Positions 36,701 to 43,435 of a stretch of DNA of 45,308 nt are shown one piece after another. Made by a program: the position numbers and the translations under genes. The stretch's first letter is position 1. Every line of letters starts with the position of its first letter. The DNA lies in assembly GCA_016794725.1 (NCBI GenBank), contig JAEUGZ010000222.1, positions 1-45,308 of the forward strand, read 5' to 3'. The notes beneath the pieces are model-generated. The model saw nothing but the letters and a program-made list of their open reading frames with translations, searched no databases and was not told the origin of the DNA. Origin of the DNA: Opitutaceae bacterium (GTDB lineage: Bacteria; Verrucomicrobiota; Verrucomicrobiia; Opitutales; Opitutaceae).

Positions 36701-37003
36701 CTGGCCGGGGTGGCCCTGGCCCGCGGAGGCTTTGCCGACGATGCGCGGGCCCTGTTCGAGCTGGCCAAGGAACCGATTGAAACGCAACGGGGCGCCGGGG
36801 CGAGTGATCCGTTCAGCCGGTACGCTTATGCGTTGTTGAAGTTTGGTCAGGGACTGATTGAGCCGGGTCGACCGGAGCAGCAGCGCCTTTTCAACGCTGT
36901 CCTCGCGGAGATCACCGCGATGCCGGCCGAGCCCCAGCGCCTTCGTTCCGTGCGGGAACTCCGCAAGGCCGTGGAGGCGGAGATCGCGCGGTTGACCGGG
37001 TAG
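33743..37003 (+). CDS. nSTAND-type NTPase with central membrane helix and TPR-like C-terminus
   Basis: This 1,086-residue protein begins at a GTG; no ATG in a sensible place exists and no clear ribosome-binding site is visible, so it may be coupled to the SIR2-TIR gene. After ~20 residues comes an nSTAND1-type NTPase domain: 'PWLGLASFTEETRAYFHGRD', Walker A 'GQSGLGKTS' near residue 61-69, Walker B 'LLIFDQFEEIF' near 153-163, and 'ALREDYLAHLEGL' further on. A charged Arg/Glu/Ala coiled coil (about 415-452) leads to a single transmembrane helix near 455-477. The remaining ~600 residues are helical repeats of TPR type ('EAETPLQEAEALFSQL', 'LSEALEKLERAREAFQAL'). STAND proteins are sensors that oligomerise on recognising a trigger. 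There is no effector domain at the N-terminus, so the neighbouring SIR2-TIR protein may be the effector in trans. Confidence 0.87.
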   Translation: MNPRPPAPPLTVERSTSVDTTHPWLGLASFTEETRAYFHGRDEEVAELGRRVQRKLLTILFGQSGLGKTSILRAGLVPRLRPEGYCPVYVRIDYSRESAAPSEQIKQAILRTTRAAGHWTQAGVSTAGESLWEFLHHRDDVLKDADGRTLVPLLIFDQFEEIFTLAQTDDFGRQRAAQFIEDLADLVENRPPRALEAKLEKDEADLERFDFTRADYRLLIALREDYLAHLEGLKAQMPSVTQNRMRLARMTGPQAITAVTGPGGALVSAEVAAAIVRFVAGGAELERAEVEPSLLSLICRELNSARQVGGHATISADLLAGSRETILTEFYRRALADQPEGVRTFIEDELLTDSGYRESIAEERVKKAFAAAGASAEALAVLVDRRLLRVEDRLDLRRVELTHDVLCGVVRSSRDVRQEREARAAEARRREETEAQLAGARAQEAAARAAAVRARLVAAVCTVLAVGALGAAVWGYVNFRRARQAEERVAMERDRAQLSRGEAEKLVTFLLDDLYTQLEPTGRIEIVSGLARRALAYFDALPPELRNDQSDRYRAIALGRLGAALSLQGKTREAETPLQEAEALFSQLSASGKTTPEVIVGLAAVIRQQSRNAYSQNRPIASVELGRRGLALIDAPGSSPGAPPAFRIERGRQLMNLGFVLMRDRNLSEALEKLERAREAFQALMEIDESRQRARVQYGETVAWLVETLRSLGRAGESTRYLTEAIPIADQAVKAEAGNLGALRSRALLSSRVGLMAMDQNDFVGAEKSARETAADWVEYLRFDPSNDAARNNRRVALSLVASAMASQGRLQEAIRQSRENVRDAIAEGGSPSTLRGTAFETGVTENLDAELNAGGDIEAALAPGRRLRALASAQVDPESYFRLVLPAWDDSVKSEYLLGAGRVAEALALAASVRERLTALKPVSGSEMQAQTWLMDTCNRVKVSSLLVLRRWAEAVTPARELVRGRPHPDDKSKRALDDLASDRALAGVALARGGFADDARALFELAKEPIETQRGAGASDPFSRYAYALLKFGQGLIEPGRPEQQRLFNAVLAEITAMPAEPQRLRSVRELRKAVEAEIARLTG

Positions 37004-37010
37004 AGCGAAG

Positions 37011-37041
37011 GCGGTATCAAACCGCTGCCCCTTTTCTTTTT
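37011..37041 (+). terminator. Possible intrinsic terminator after the nSTAND gene
   Basis: A short stem, GCGGT-ATCAA-ACCGC, is followed by TGCCCCTTTTCTTTTT. It ends three bases before the next start codon at 37045, so it could instead be part of that gene's leader. The stem is only 5 bp, so confidence is low. Confidence 0.3.
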
Positions 37042-37044
37042 CCC

Positions 37045-38205
37045 ATGAATCGTCGCGACTTCCTTGCTGCCAGCTCGGCCACCCTGGCGGCCGGCGCTCT
37101 CACCTCCCGTCTGCAGTCGGCCGAGCCGGTCGTCACCGCGACCGACTCCCGGTACCAGCCGGGCCCGCTGCCGACCCTGCCCGTGGTGAAACCGGGGGAG
37201 TTTGTCTTCGCCGCCGCCCACCTCGATCACAGCCACATTGACGGCATGTGTCGGTCGCTCACCGAGGCCGGCGGGACGCTGAAGTGGGTGTTTGATCCCG
37301 ACGCCAAGAAGGTCGCGGCCTTCGCCCGCCGCTACCCGTCCATTCGAGTTGCGACGTCGCTTCAGCAAATCCTCGACGACGCCGAGGTCAAACTGGTCGC
37401 CGCCGCCGCGGTTACCTCTGAGCGTGGCCCGCTCGGCTGCCGGGTGATGGAGGCGGGCAAGGATTATTTCACTGACAAGGCGCCGTTGACCACGCTGCCC
37501 CAGCTGGAGCAGGCCCGGGCAGTGTCCGCGAGGACGGGACGCAAGTTCATGGTCTATTACAGCGAACGGCTGACCAACGAGTCGGCCATGTTCGCCACCG
37601 ATCTGGTCAAGCAGGGAGCCATCGGCCGGGTCCTGCAGGTGCTCAACCTCGCGCCCCACCGGCTCAATGCGCCGTCGCGTCCGGACTGGTTCTGGAAACG
37701 GGACAAGTTTGGCGGGATCCTTTGCGACATCGGGAGCCACCAGTTCGAGCAGTTCATCGCCTACACCGGCCTGAACGACGCCTCGGTCCTGCACGCAGGC
37801 GTCGCGAACTACGCGCATCCGGAATATCCGGAATTCGAGGACTTCGGTGAGGCCAACCTGCTCGCCGACACCGGGGCGACCCAGTACATCCGCGTCGACT
37901 GGTTCACCCCGGCCGCGGTGACCGCGTTCGGCGACGGGCGCACCTTTATTCTCGGCACCAAGGGATTCATCGAATTGCGCAAGTACCTCGATCTCGCCCG
38001 CGAGCGCACCGCCAGTCACCTCTACCTCGCCGACGACAAGGCCCTCCAGCACATCCCGGTCGCGGGGAAGGTGGGCTATGCCTTTTTTGGCCAGCTGATC
38101 CTCGACTGCCTCAACCGCACGGAGCTGGCCATGACCCAGGCCCACGCCTTCAAGGCGGCGGAACTCGGTGTGAAGGCGCAGCTGGCGGCCCGGCGACTCG
38201 GCTGA
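37045..38205 (+). CDS. Tat-exported Gfo/Idh/MocA-family oxidoreductase
   Basis: This 386-residue protein is a NAD(P)-dependent oxidoreductase of the Gfo/Idh/MocA family. It starts with a twin-arginine signal, 'MNRRDFLAASSATLAAGAL', so it is exported folded with its cofactor, as glucose-fructose oxidoreductase is. The N-terminal part has a Rossmann-like dinucleotide fold in which the glycine motif is atypical ('VFAAAHLDHSHIDGM', about residues 53-67). 'AGKDYFTDKAPLTTL' carries the lysine of the family's EKP-type motif, here DKAP, and 'GGILCDIGSHQFEQFIAY' is the family's catalytic Asp/His segment. Many such paralogues in heterotroph genomes process sugars and cyclitols; the substrate here is unknown. 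It is immediately downstream of the nSTAND gene (41 bp) but looks functionally unrelated. Confidence 0.9.
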   Translation: MNRRDFLAASSATLAAGALTSRLQSAEPVVTATDSRYQPGPLPTLPVVKPGEFVFAAAHLDHSHIDGMCRSLTEAGGTLKWVFDPDAKKVAAFARRYPSIRVATSLQQILDDAEVKLVAAAAVTSERGPLGCRVMEAGKDYFTDKAPLTTLPQLEQARAVSARTGRKFMVYYSERLTNESAMFATDLVKQGAIGRVLQVLNLAPHRLNAPSRPDWFWKRDKFGGILCDIGSHQFEQFIAYTGLNDASVLHAGVANYAHPEYPEFEDFGEANLLADTGATQYIRVDWFTPAAVTAFGDGRTFILGTKGFIELRKYLDLARERTASHLYLADDKALQHIPVAGKVGYAFFGQLILDCLNRTELAMTQAHAFKAAELGVKAQLAARRLG

Positions 38206-38222
38206 GCCGGAGGCAATCCGTT

Positions 38223-38613
38223 GAACCACGGATGGACGCGGATCCCGCGACTGCGCAGGCGCGTCAATGTGAGCGCGATCGATACTGGGTGCTGAGTGAA
38301 GGTGGAGTCGCCGACCCCCGCGGGAATTGGCGTCGCGTGAAGAAAATCGGATGCCGGAGGCGGGACCGGTGGGTCCCGTCGCGGCCTCAGCGAGGCCACC
38401 TCCAACGGAGGGGCAGGCGTCCGGTGGAGGTGGGGTCGCAGACCCCGCGGGCATGGGCGTCGCGTGAAGAAAATCGGACGACGGAGGCGGGATCGGTCGG
38501 TCCCGTCGCGGCCTCAGCGAGGCCACCTCCAACGGAGGCGCGGGCATTTTCTGCGTCCAATCGTTAAGTCGACGCCCAGGCTCGACTGCTGTAGCCGTGT
38601 CCATCCGCGGTTC
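38223..38613. repeat. 'CCACGGATGGA' family, copy 2, enclosing two 'GGAGGTGG' units
   Basis: The left arm GAACCACGGATGGACGCGGA (38223-38242) and the right arm GTGTCCATCCGCGGTTC (38597-38613) are inverted copies. Between them lie two direct repeats of the second family, listed separately. The 443-bp gap 38206-38648 therefore appears to consist almost wholly of repeat DNA; I see no gene in it. Confidence 0.78.
38299..38535. repeat. Two direct copies of the 'TTGGAGGTGG' repeat family
   Basis: Copy A (38299-38408) and copy B (38422-38535) share GGCGTCGCGTGAAGAAAATC, GGAGGCGGGA and GTCGCGGCCTCAGCGAGGCC, and end CCACCTCCAACGG. Copy B has the full GGTGGAGGTGGGGTCGC start; copy A is shorter there. 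The element at 26619-26727 is the same family inverted. Confidence 0.85.
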
Positions 38614-38648
38614 CTGAAGGCCGATCGGACTGGATCGGGCGGCTGTGT

Positions 38649-39848
38649 TCAGAGCTCGCGCAGGGCGGAGGCGATGGGCTGGCGGGCGGCACGGAGGGCG
38701 GGCAGGATGCCGCCGATCAGGCCGATGACGGAGGCGAGCACGATACCCTGGATCAGCAGAGGCGGGGTGACCGCGAAGGCAAAGGTGACCTGGCTGAAAC
38801 TCTGCCAGTTCATTGTGGCCGCCTGAAAATTGTTGAAGCCCGCGTAGGCCAGCGCTCCACCCAGGGCCCCGCCGAGGATGGCGATGGCAAGCGATTCCAG
38901 CATGAGGGCGATGACGACCGCCCCGCTGCCGAAGCCCAGTGCCCGCAAGGTCGCAATCTCGCGCGTGCGGGTCGCCACGGCGCTGTACATGGTGTTCAGC
39001 GCGCCGAAAATCGCGCCGACCGCCATCAGGCTCGCAATCAGCACGCCCAGCGTGGTGATCAGCCGGGTGAGGGTTTCCGACTGCTCGGCATAGTAGTCGG
39101 ATTGCCGCAGGACCTTGACGTTGAGCTGCGGATTGGTGGTCAGGGCGTCCTTGAACGGCTGGAACGCATCGGCGGAGGTGAGCCGGGTGTAGACCGATTG
39201 AAAGGACTCGCCCCGGTTGTAGGCGCCCTGGAGCACCGCGGCGTCGGTCCAGACTTCCGACTCCGCCACGCCGCCGTTGGCGGTGAAGATGCCGACCACG
39301 GGCCAGGAGGCTCGTCCGACCTTGAGTTGTGACCCCACCTCGAGTCCGGCGAACTCGCGGGCCGCGCCTGCGCCGACGATGACTTCATTGCGCCCCCACT
39401 CGAACATGCGTCCGGCCACCAGATGCAGGTTGTCACGCACGACCGTCGCGGCCGGCTCGACGCCGCGCAGCGGCACGTTCGCGTCCGTGCCGGTGGACCG
39501 TTTGGGCAGATTGATGATGACGAACAGTTCCGCGGAGGAGAGCGGTCCCTTGGGCCCTTGCGCCACGCCGGGCGCATCGGCGATCAGCCGCACCTGGGGG
39601 CGGCCAAAGCCGCTCACCATCTCCGAGTCCGCACCGCTGCGCAGGACGATGGCGGAGTCGGGCGCCGCCGAGGCGGTCATGGCGCGACGAAAGCCCGCGG
39701 CAATGGAGAGCACCCCGACCAGCACCACGACCACGCCGGCAATGCCAATGACCGTGGCGGCGACCGAACCGCGGCGCTGGGGGATGCTCAGCAGCCCGAA
39801 CTTCACGATCGATCCGATCTGCGAAAACCAGTTGACCAGGGTGTTCAT
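38649..39848 (-). CDS. ABC transporter permease, FtsX/MacB type (second permease)
   Basis: This 399-residue protein is a MacB/FtsX-type ABC permease. It has an N-terminal helix (about residues 32-52), a large periplasmic domain of ~200 residues ('NEVIVGAGAAREFAGLEVGS' is typical of the MacB periplasmic core), then three C-terminal helices. The FtsX core 'RTREIATLRALGFGSGAVV' marks the coupling helix that contacts the ATPase. I start at the ATG at 39848; the open frame extends to 39950 but into repeat DNA. It is the last gene of the adaptor-ATPase-permease-permease operon and is separated from the first permease by 180 bp holding an inverted repeat. Such systems export lipoproteins, peptides or antibiotics; the substrate is unknown. 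Confidence 0.92.
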   Translation of the reverse strand: MNTLVNWFSQIGSIVKFGLLSIPQRRGSVAATVIGIAGVVVVLVGVLSIAAGFRRAMTASAAPDSAIVLRSGADSEMVSGFGRPQVRLIADAPGVAQGPKGPLSSAELFVIINLPKRSTGTDANVPLRGVEPAATVVRDNLHLVAGRMFEWGRNEVIVGAGAAREFAGLEVGSQLKVGRASWPVVGIFTANGGVAESEVWTDAAVLQGAYNRGESFQSVYTRLTSADAFQPFKDALTTNPQLNVKVLRQSDYYAEQSETLTRLITTLGVLIASLMAVGAIFGALNTMYSAVATRTREIATLRALGFGSGAVVIALMLESLAIAILGGALGGALAYAGFNNFQAATMNWQSFSQVTFAFAVTPPLLIQGIVLASVIGLIGGILPALRAARQPIASALREL

Positions 39849-39886
39849 CGTTACGGGTGTGGCGGAGGCTGAGAACGGAGGGGTGA

Positions 39887-40005
39887 AACCACGGATGGAC
39901 ACGGATGGACACGGATCCCAGGCTTCGGAGTTCGATCCAGACCGGAACACCGGGCGCGGGGTTCGAAAGGTTTGAATCCGTGTTCATCCGCGTCCATCCG
40001 TGGTT
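39887..40005. repeat. 'CCACGGATGGA' family, copy 3, inside the ABC operon
   Basis: The left arm AACCACGGATGGACACGGAT (from 39887) continues with a second GGATGGACACGGAT; the right arm (39975-40005) reads AATCCGTGTTCATCCGCG then TCCATCCGTGGTT. The arms are almost perfectly complementary over ~30 bp with a ~55-bp loop. The element sits between two co-directional permease genes and leaves 38 bp to the downstream start and 23 bp to the upstream stop. Confidence 0.88.
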
Positions 40006-40028
40006 CCCTCCCGGTTTGAAGGTGCATG

Positions 40029-41177
40029 TCAGAGCCTCCGGAGCGCGTCGGCGACGCGGAGGCGCATCGCTTGCAGCGCGGGTAACAGGCCGGTCACTAC
40101 CCCCAGCACCAGGCAGAGTCCGACGCCGATCAGCAGGTCGGTGGTGCGGAAGTTGAAGAGCGGCAGCAGACCCCCGGTCGGATCGCCCTTGAGGGTGAGC
40201 AGCCACGCGAAGAGCAACCCAAGTCCGCCACCGAGGCCGGCGAGGGTGCAGGATTCGGCCAGGACGAGTCCGAGCACCTGACCCGGCGTGAAGCCGATGG
40301 CCTTGAGCACGCCGAGTTCGCCGATGCGCTCGCGCACCGCCTGCGACATGGTGCTTCCGGTGACGAGGAGGATCGTGAAGAAGACGGCGCCCAGGATGCC
40401 CGCCACGATGAGTGTGATGTTGCCGATCTGCCGCGCCCAGGCTTGGGCGAAGGCTCCCTCGGGTTCGGTTTTGGTTTCGGCGGGGGAATTTTCGAACTCC
40501 TGGTCGACCAGCCGGGCAATTTCGGCGGCGCGGGAAGGGTCCTTCACGCGGATCGTGTACCAGCCAACCAGGCCGCGTCCACGACCCGGCTCCCGCATTT
40601 CGTCGAAGTAGTCGTAACGGAAGAACAGCGGCGTGGTATCGGTCCCTTTGTCGCGTCCCTGAAAAATCCCCACAATGTCAAATTCCCACGTCCGTTGTCC
40701 CCAGATCGGAGTCCGGATCGGGACCCGGTCGCCGATCTTCCACTTGAAGCGCTCCGCGGTGTTGCGGCCCACGATCGCGCCGGTGCGGGTGGCGAGCCAG
40801 GCGGCGCGTTCGGCGGGCGACAGGATGATCTCCGGATGCATGGTCAGGAACGGCTCGGGTTCCACCGGGTTCTGCATGAAGAAGTTCTTTGGATCCTGAT
40901 ACACCCCGCCGAACCACGTCTGGTGCACGACCAGGTCCACGCCCGGAATGCGTTCCATGCGCGCCTTGTAGCTCTCGGGCAGCAGCTGGATGATGGAGAC
41001 CTTGTGCCGCACCACGAGCCGGTCGACGCCGGCCAGTTCCACCCCGCCGACCAGGGCCTGACGGATCGAGCAGAGCAGGCCGAAGAGCACGAAGGCGACC
41101 AGGATCGACAGCAGTGTCAGCGCGGTGCGCAGCTTCTTGCGCTTGAGATTTCCCCAGACGAGGTGGGCGTACTTCAT
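40029..41177 (-). CDS. ABC transporter permease, FtsX/MacB type (first permease)
   Basis: This 382-residue MacB/FtsX-type permease starts [20 protein letters not shown], with a basic amphipathic segment before TM1 (about residues 20-40). A ~190-residue periplasmic domain follows, with 'GRNTAERFKWKIGDRVPI' resembling the MacB periplasmic core, then three C-terminal helices and the coupling motif 'RERIGELGVLKAIGFTPGQV'. Its start overlaps the ATPase stop by ATGA, so it is translationally coupled to the ATPase. It differs clearly from the second permease, so the transporter is probably a heterodimer, unlike MacB itself, which is a homodimer with fused ATPase. Confidence 0.93.
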   Translation of the reverse strand: MKYAHLVWGNLKRKKLRTALTLLSILVAFVLFGLLCSIRQALVGGVELAGVDRLVVRHKVSIIQLLPESYKARMERIPGVDLVVHQTWFGGVYQDPKNFFMQNPVEPEPFLTMHPEIILSPAERAAWLATRTGAIVGRNTAERFKWKIGDRVPIRTPIWGQRTWEFDIVGIFQGRDKGTDTTPLFFRYDYFDEMREPGRGRGLVGWYTIRVKDPSRAAEIARLVDQEFENSPAETKTEPEGAFAQAWARQIGNITLIVAGILGAVFFTILLVTGSTMSQAVRERIGELGVLKAIGFTPGQVLGLVLAESCTLAGLGGGLGLLFAWLLTLKGDPTGGLLPLFNFRTTDLLIGVGLCLVLGVVTGLLPALQAMRLRVADALRRL

Positions 41178-41890
41178 GACACCGGCTCGTTGGACAGGCG
41201 GCCCTTGTTGAGGTAGACCGTGCGGCTGGCGCGAGCCGAGGCATGCGGGTCGTGGGTGACCATGATGATGGTCTTGCCATGTTCCCGGTTCAGCGCCTGG
41301 AGCAGATTGAGGATTTCGTCACCGGCCTTCCGGTCGAGGTCGCCTGTGGGTTCGTCGCAGAGCAGGAGCGTCGGGTCGGTGACGATGCCACGGGCGATGC
41401 CCACGCGCTGCTGTTCTCCGCCCGAAAGCGTGCGTGGATAGTGCTTCGCGCGATGGGAGAGTCCCACCATGGCCAGGGCCGTGGCGACGTGTTTCTGCCG
41501 TTCCGCCTTGCCCAGGTGCGTGAGCAGCAGCGGCAGCTCCACGTTGCGCTCGGCGGTCAGGACCGGCATGAGGTTGTAAAGCTGGAAGACGAAACCGATG
41601 TGCCTCGCCCGCCAGTCGGCCAACCGCCGGTCGGAGAGGGTGTCGATGCGTTCGCCCGCGACCGTGACCGTGCCCTGGGTGGGACGGTCGAGTCCGCCGA
41701 TCAGATTCAGCAGCGTGCTCTTGCCCGAACCGGAAGGGCCCATCAGGGCGAGAAATTCGCCCTGTGGCACCACCAGGTCGAGACGGGCGAGCACGTGCAC
41801 GTCCTCAGACGCCCGGCGAAACGTCTTTTCCACCCCGTCTATGCGAACCAATCCGGCGTCGCCGGGCTTGCCGTCGTTCATCGTGCTCAT
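41174..41890 (-). CDS. ABC transporter ATP-binding protein, LolD/MacB type
   Basis: This 238-residue cytoplasmic ATPase powers the two adjacent FtsX-type permeases. All motifs are present: Walker A 'GPSGSGKST' (about residues 51-59), Q-loop '[13 protein letters not shown]', ABC signature 'LSGGEQQR', Walker B '[12 protein letters not shown]' and the switch histidine in 'IIMVTHD'. The '[19 protein letters not shown]' segment is typical of the LolD/MacB/FtsE branch. It overlaps both the adaptor stop and the first permease start by ATGA. The second methionine at residue 4 is an alternative start. Confidence 0.95.
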   Translation of the reverse strand: MSTMNDGKPGDAGLVRIDGVEKTFRRASEDVHVLARLDLVVPQGEFLALMGPSGSGKSTLLNLIGGLDRPTQGTVTVAGERIDTLSDRRLADWRARHIGFVFQLYNLMPVLTAERNVELPLLLTHLGKAERQKHVATALAMVGLSHRAKHYPRTLSGGEQQRVGIARGIVTDPTLLLCDEPTGDLDRKAGDEILNLLQALNREHGKTIIMVTHDPHASARASRTVYLNKGRLSNEPVS

Positions 41891-43110
41891 GGCTTAGTTT
41901 TGGATACGACCGAACCGTCCACCAGATCGGCGGGCGCGTCGACCGCCACCGATTCCCCGGCGCCGAGGCCGGCGCCGATCACCACCTCATTCTCCCGGGT
42001 GTCGGATACCGTGACGGCGCGCCGTTCGGCGCGTCCCTGGTGAATGACAAAGACCACGTCGCGTCCATCGACCCGGCGCACCGCCCGCCGCGACACGGAC
42101 ACCCCGCGCACCGCGTTGCCGGACGATGCACCAACGACCTCGCGAAAGGCCACCTTCACACCCATCTGCGGCAGGATGCGGGGGTCCAGCTGATCAAACC
42201 CCACCCGGACCCGCACGGTCGATTTCTGCCGGTCGGCGGTGGGAATGATGGCAATGACCTTGCAGGGGAGCTTCCAGTCACTGTAGGCGTCGAGCGTGGC
42301 TTCCACGGGCTGGCCGGGTTTGACCCGGTTGATGTAGCTTTCGTTGACGTCGATTTCGATCTCGAGCGACTCCATGTCGACGATCGTGCAGATGCCGGTG
42401 CGCGTAAAGCCTCCGGAAGACATGGGGGAGATCATCTCTCCGGGCTGGGCGTTCTTGGAGGTCACGACCCCCGCGAAAGGCGCCAGAATGACGGTGTCGT
42501 CCAGCTGTTGCTGCCAGATGGCGACATTGCGCTCAGCCACCAGCTGCTCGCTCTGTTGCTGGGCGAGGCGCGCCTTCCACGCCAGCAGCGCAGCTTCGGC
42601 CCGGTCGAAGTCGGATTGCGGGGAAACCTTGGCGGAAAGGAGATTGGCTTGCCGCTGCAAGTCGAGCTCGGCCTCGCGGATGCGGACCCGGCTTTCCTCC
42701 TGCGCGGCGGCGGCCGATTCGACCTGAGCCCGGGCCAACAGGAGGTTGGCGCGGACATTGGTGTCGTCGAGGCGCGCGATGACCTGGCCGGCGGCAATGA
42801 CCTGACCTTCCTCAATCAGGACCTCGGTCACCCGCCCCGTAATCTTGGAGGAGAGGGTGGCTTCGCGCCGCGCGGTGACATAGCCGGATGCATTGAGGAT
42901 GGTGCGATCACCCGAACCCAGGGTCACCTCTCGGGCCACCTCGGTGGCCACGGTGAGGGTCGGGGGACGCCGCAGCCACCACCACACCGCCGCGACCACC
43001 ACCAGGACCAGTAAGGCGATCAGCCCCCAGTGGCCGCGAGAGGACGGCCGGGCCGCCCTGGTGTCGCGTTCAATTCGCAGGTCATTCAGACTCGGCTGTG
43101 GCGTGCCCAT
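41887..43110 (-). CDS. Periplasmic adaptor (HlyD/MacA type) of the ABC exporter
   Basis: This 407-residue protein is a membrane fusion protein of MacA type. It has a short cytoplasmic start, one membrane anchor (about residues 28-47, '[19 protein letters not shown]'), a first lipoyl half ('[19 protein letters not shown]'), a coiled-coil hairpin rich in Gln, Ala and Glu (about 110-190), a second lipoyl half ('[19 protein letters not shown]'), and a C-terminal beta-barrel with '[17 protein letters not shown]'. It links the ABC transporter to an outer-membrane channel that is not encoded nearby. It is the first gene of the operon; upstream lie two strong palindromes that are good operator candidates. 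Confidence 0.93.
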   Translation of the reverse strand: MGTPQPSLNDLRIERDTRAARPSSRGHWGLIALLVLVVVAAVWWWLRRPPTLTVATEVAREVTLGSGDRTILNASGYVTARREATLSSKITGRVTEVLIEEGQVIAAGQVIARLDDTNVRANLLLARAQVESAAAAQEESRVRIREAELDLQRQANLLSAKVSPQSDFDRAEAALLAWKARLAQQQSEQLVAERNVAIWQQQLDDTVILAPFAGVVTSKNAQPGEMISPMSSGGFTRTGICTIVDMESLEIEIDVNESYINRVKPGQPVEATLDAYSDWKLPCKVIAIIPTADRQKSTVRVRVGFDQLDPRILPQMGVKVAFREVVGASSGNAVRGVSVSRRAVRRVDGRDVVFVIHQGRAERRAVTVSDTRENEVVIGAGLGAGESVAVDAPADLVDGSVVSKTKP

Positions 43111-43184
43111 GTCGCCCCGAAGGCTGCCACGGCCAGGAGCAACCGGTCAATCGTGATGCGATGACCCTCCCCCCCCCGAAAACC

Positions 43185-43207
43185 AGTGTCATCCAGCGGA
43201 TGACACT
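43185..43207. promoter_or_regulatory. Palindrome 1 (operator candidate)
   Basis: AGTGTCATCC-AGC-GGATGACACT is a perfect 10-3-10 inverted repeat, 75-97 bases before the adaptor start. It nearly matches a second palindrome 54 bases farther on. Confidence 0.6.
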
Positions 43208-43238
43208 TCACAGCACCGTACCCGCTGGGTCGGACAGC

Positions 43239-43263
43239 AAGTGTCATCCGGCGGATGACACTT
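43239..43263. promoter_or_regulatory. Palindrome 2 (operator candidate)
   Basis: AAGTGTCATCC-GGC-GGATGACACTT is a perfect 11-3-11 inverted repeat. Centre-to-centre distance from palindrome 1 is 55 bases, about five helical turns, so the two would face the same side of the DNA. Size and symmetry suit a dimeric repressor or activator; a member of a dispersed repeat family is the alternative. Confidence 0.6.
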
Positions 43264-43435
43264 GGGAGGGAGCTGGCGGGGGGCGTGGTGTACGCGGGTT
43301 GCCGCGGGGTGGCTCTCGCCGGGCGAGGTTTGGAGGGGACATGGGATATCGGCTGCAGTCCCTCCGGGGCGGGTCTGGCGTCGGCGGCCGGACCGGGGCG
43401 GTGCCGTCGGGTCCGTTGCATTCTGCTGGCCTGGG

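Larger units (their letters stand above)
43111..43435. other. Intergenic region upstream of the ABC exporter operon
   Basis: These 325 bases lie between the end of the chemoreceptor gene and the start of the adaptor gene, both on the minus strand. Two near-identical palindromes, listed separately, are the only clear structure. A C-run (CCTCCCCCCCCC) at about 43167-43177 reads as a G-run on the coding strand, 55-65 bases before the adaptor start. I see no gene. Confidence 0.6.

Noticed and set aside
33593-36787. Minus-strand open frame of 1,064 codons opposite the nSTAND gene
   Set aside because: It is an antisense shadow. The plus-strand frame has Walker motifs, a membrane helix and TPR-like repeats, while the shadow is Arg/Gly/Gln/His-rich without any recognisable domain, as expected from high GC.
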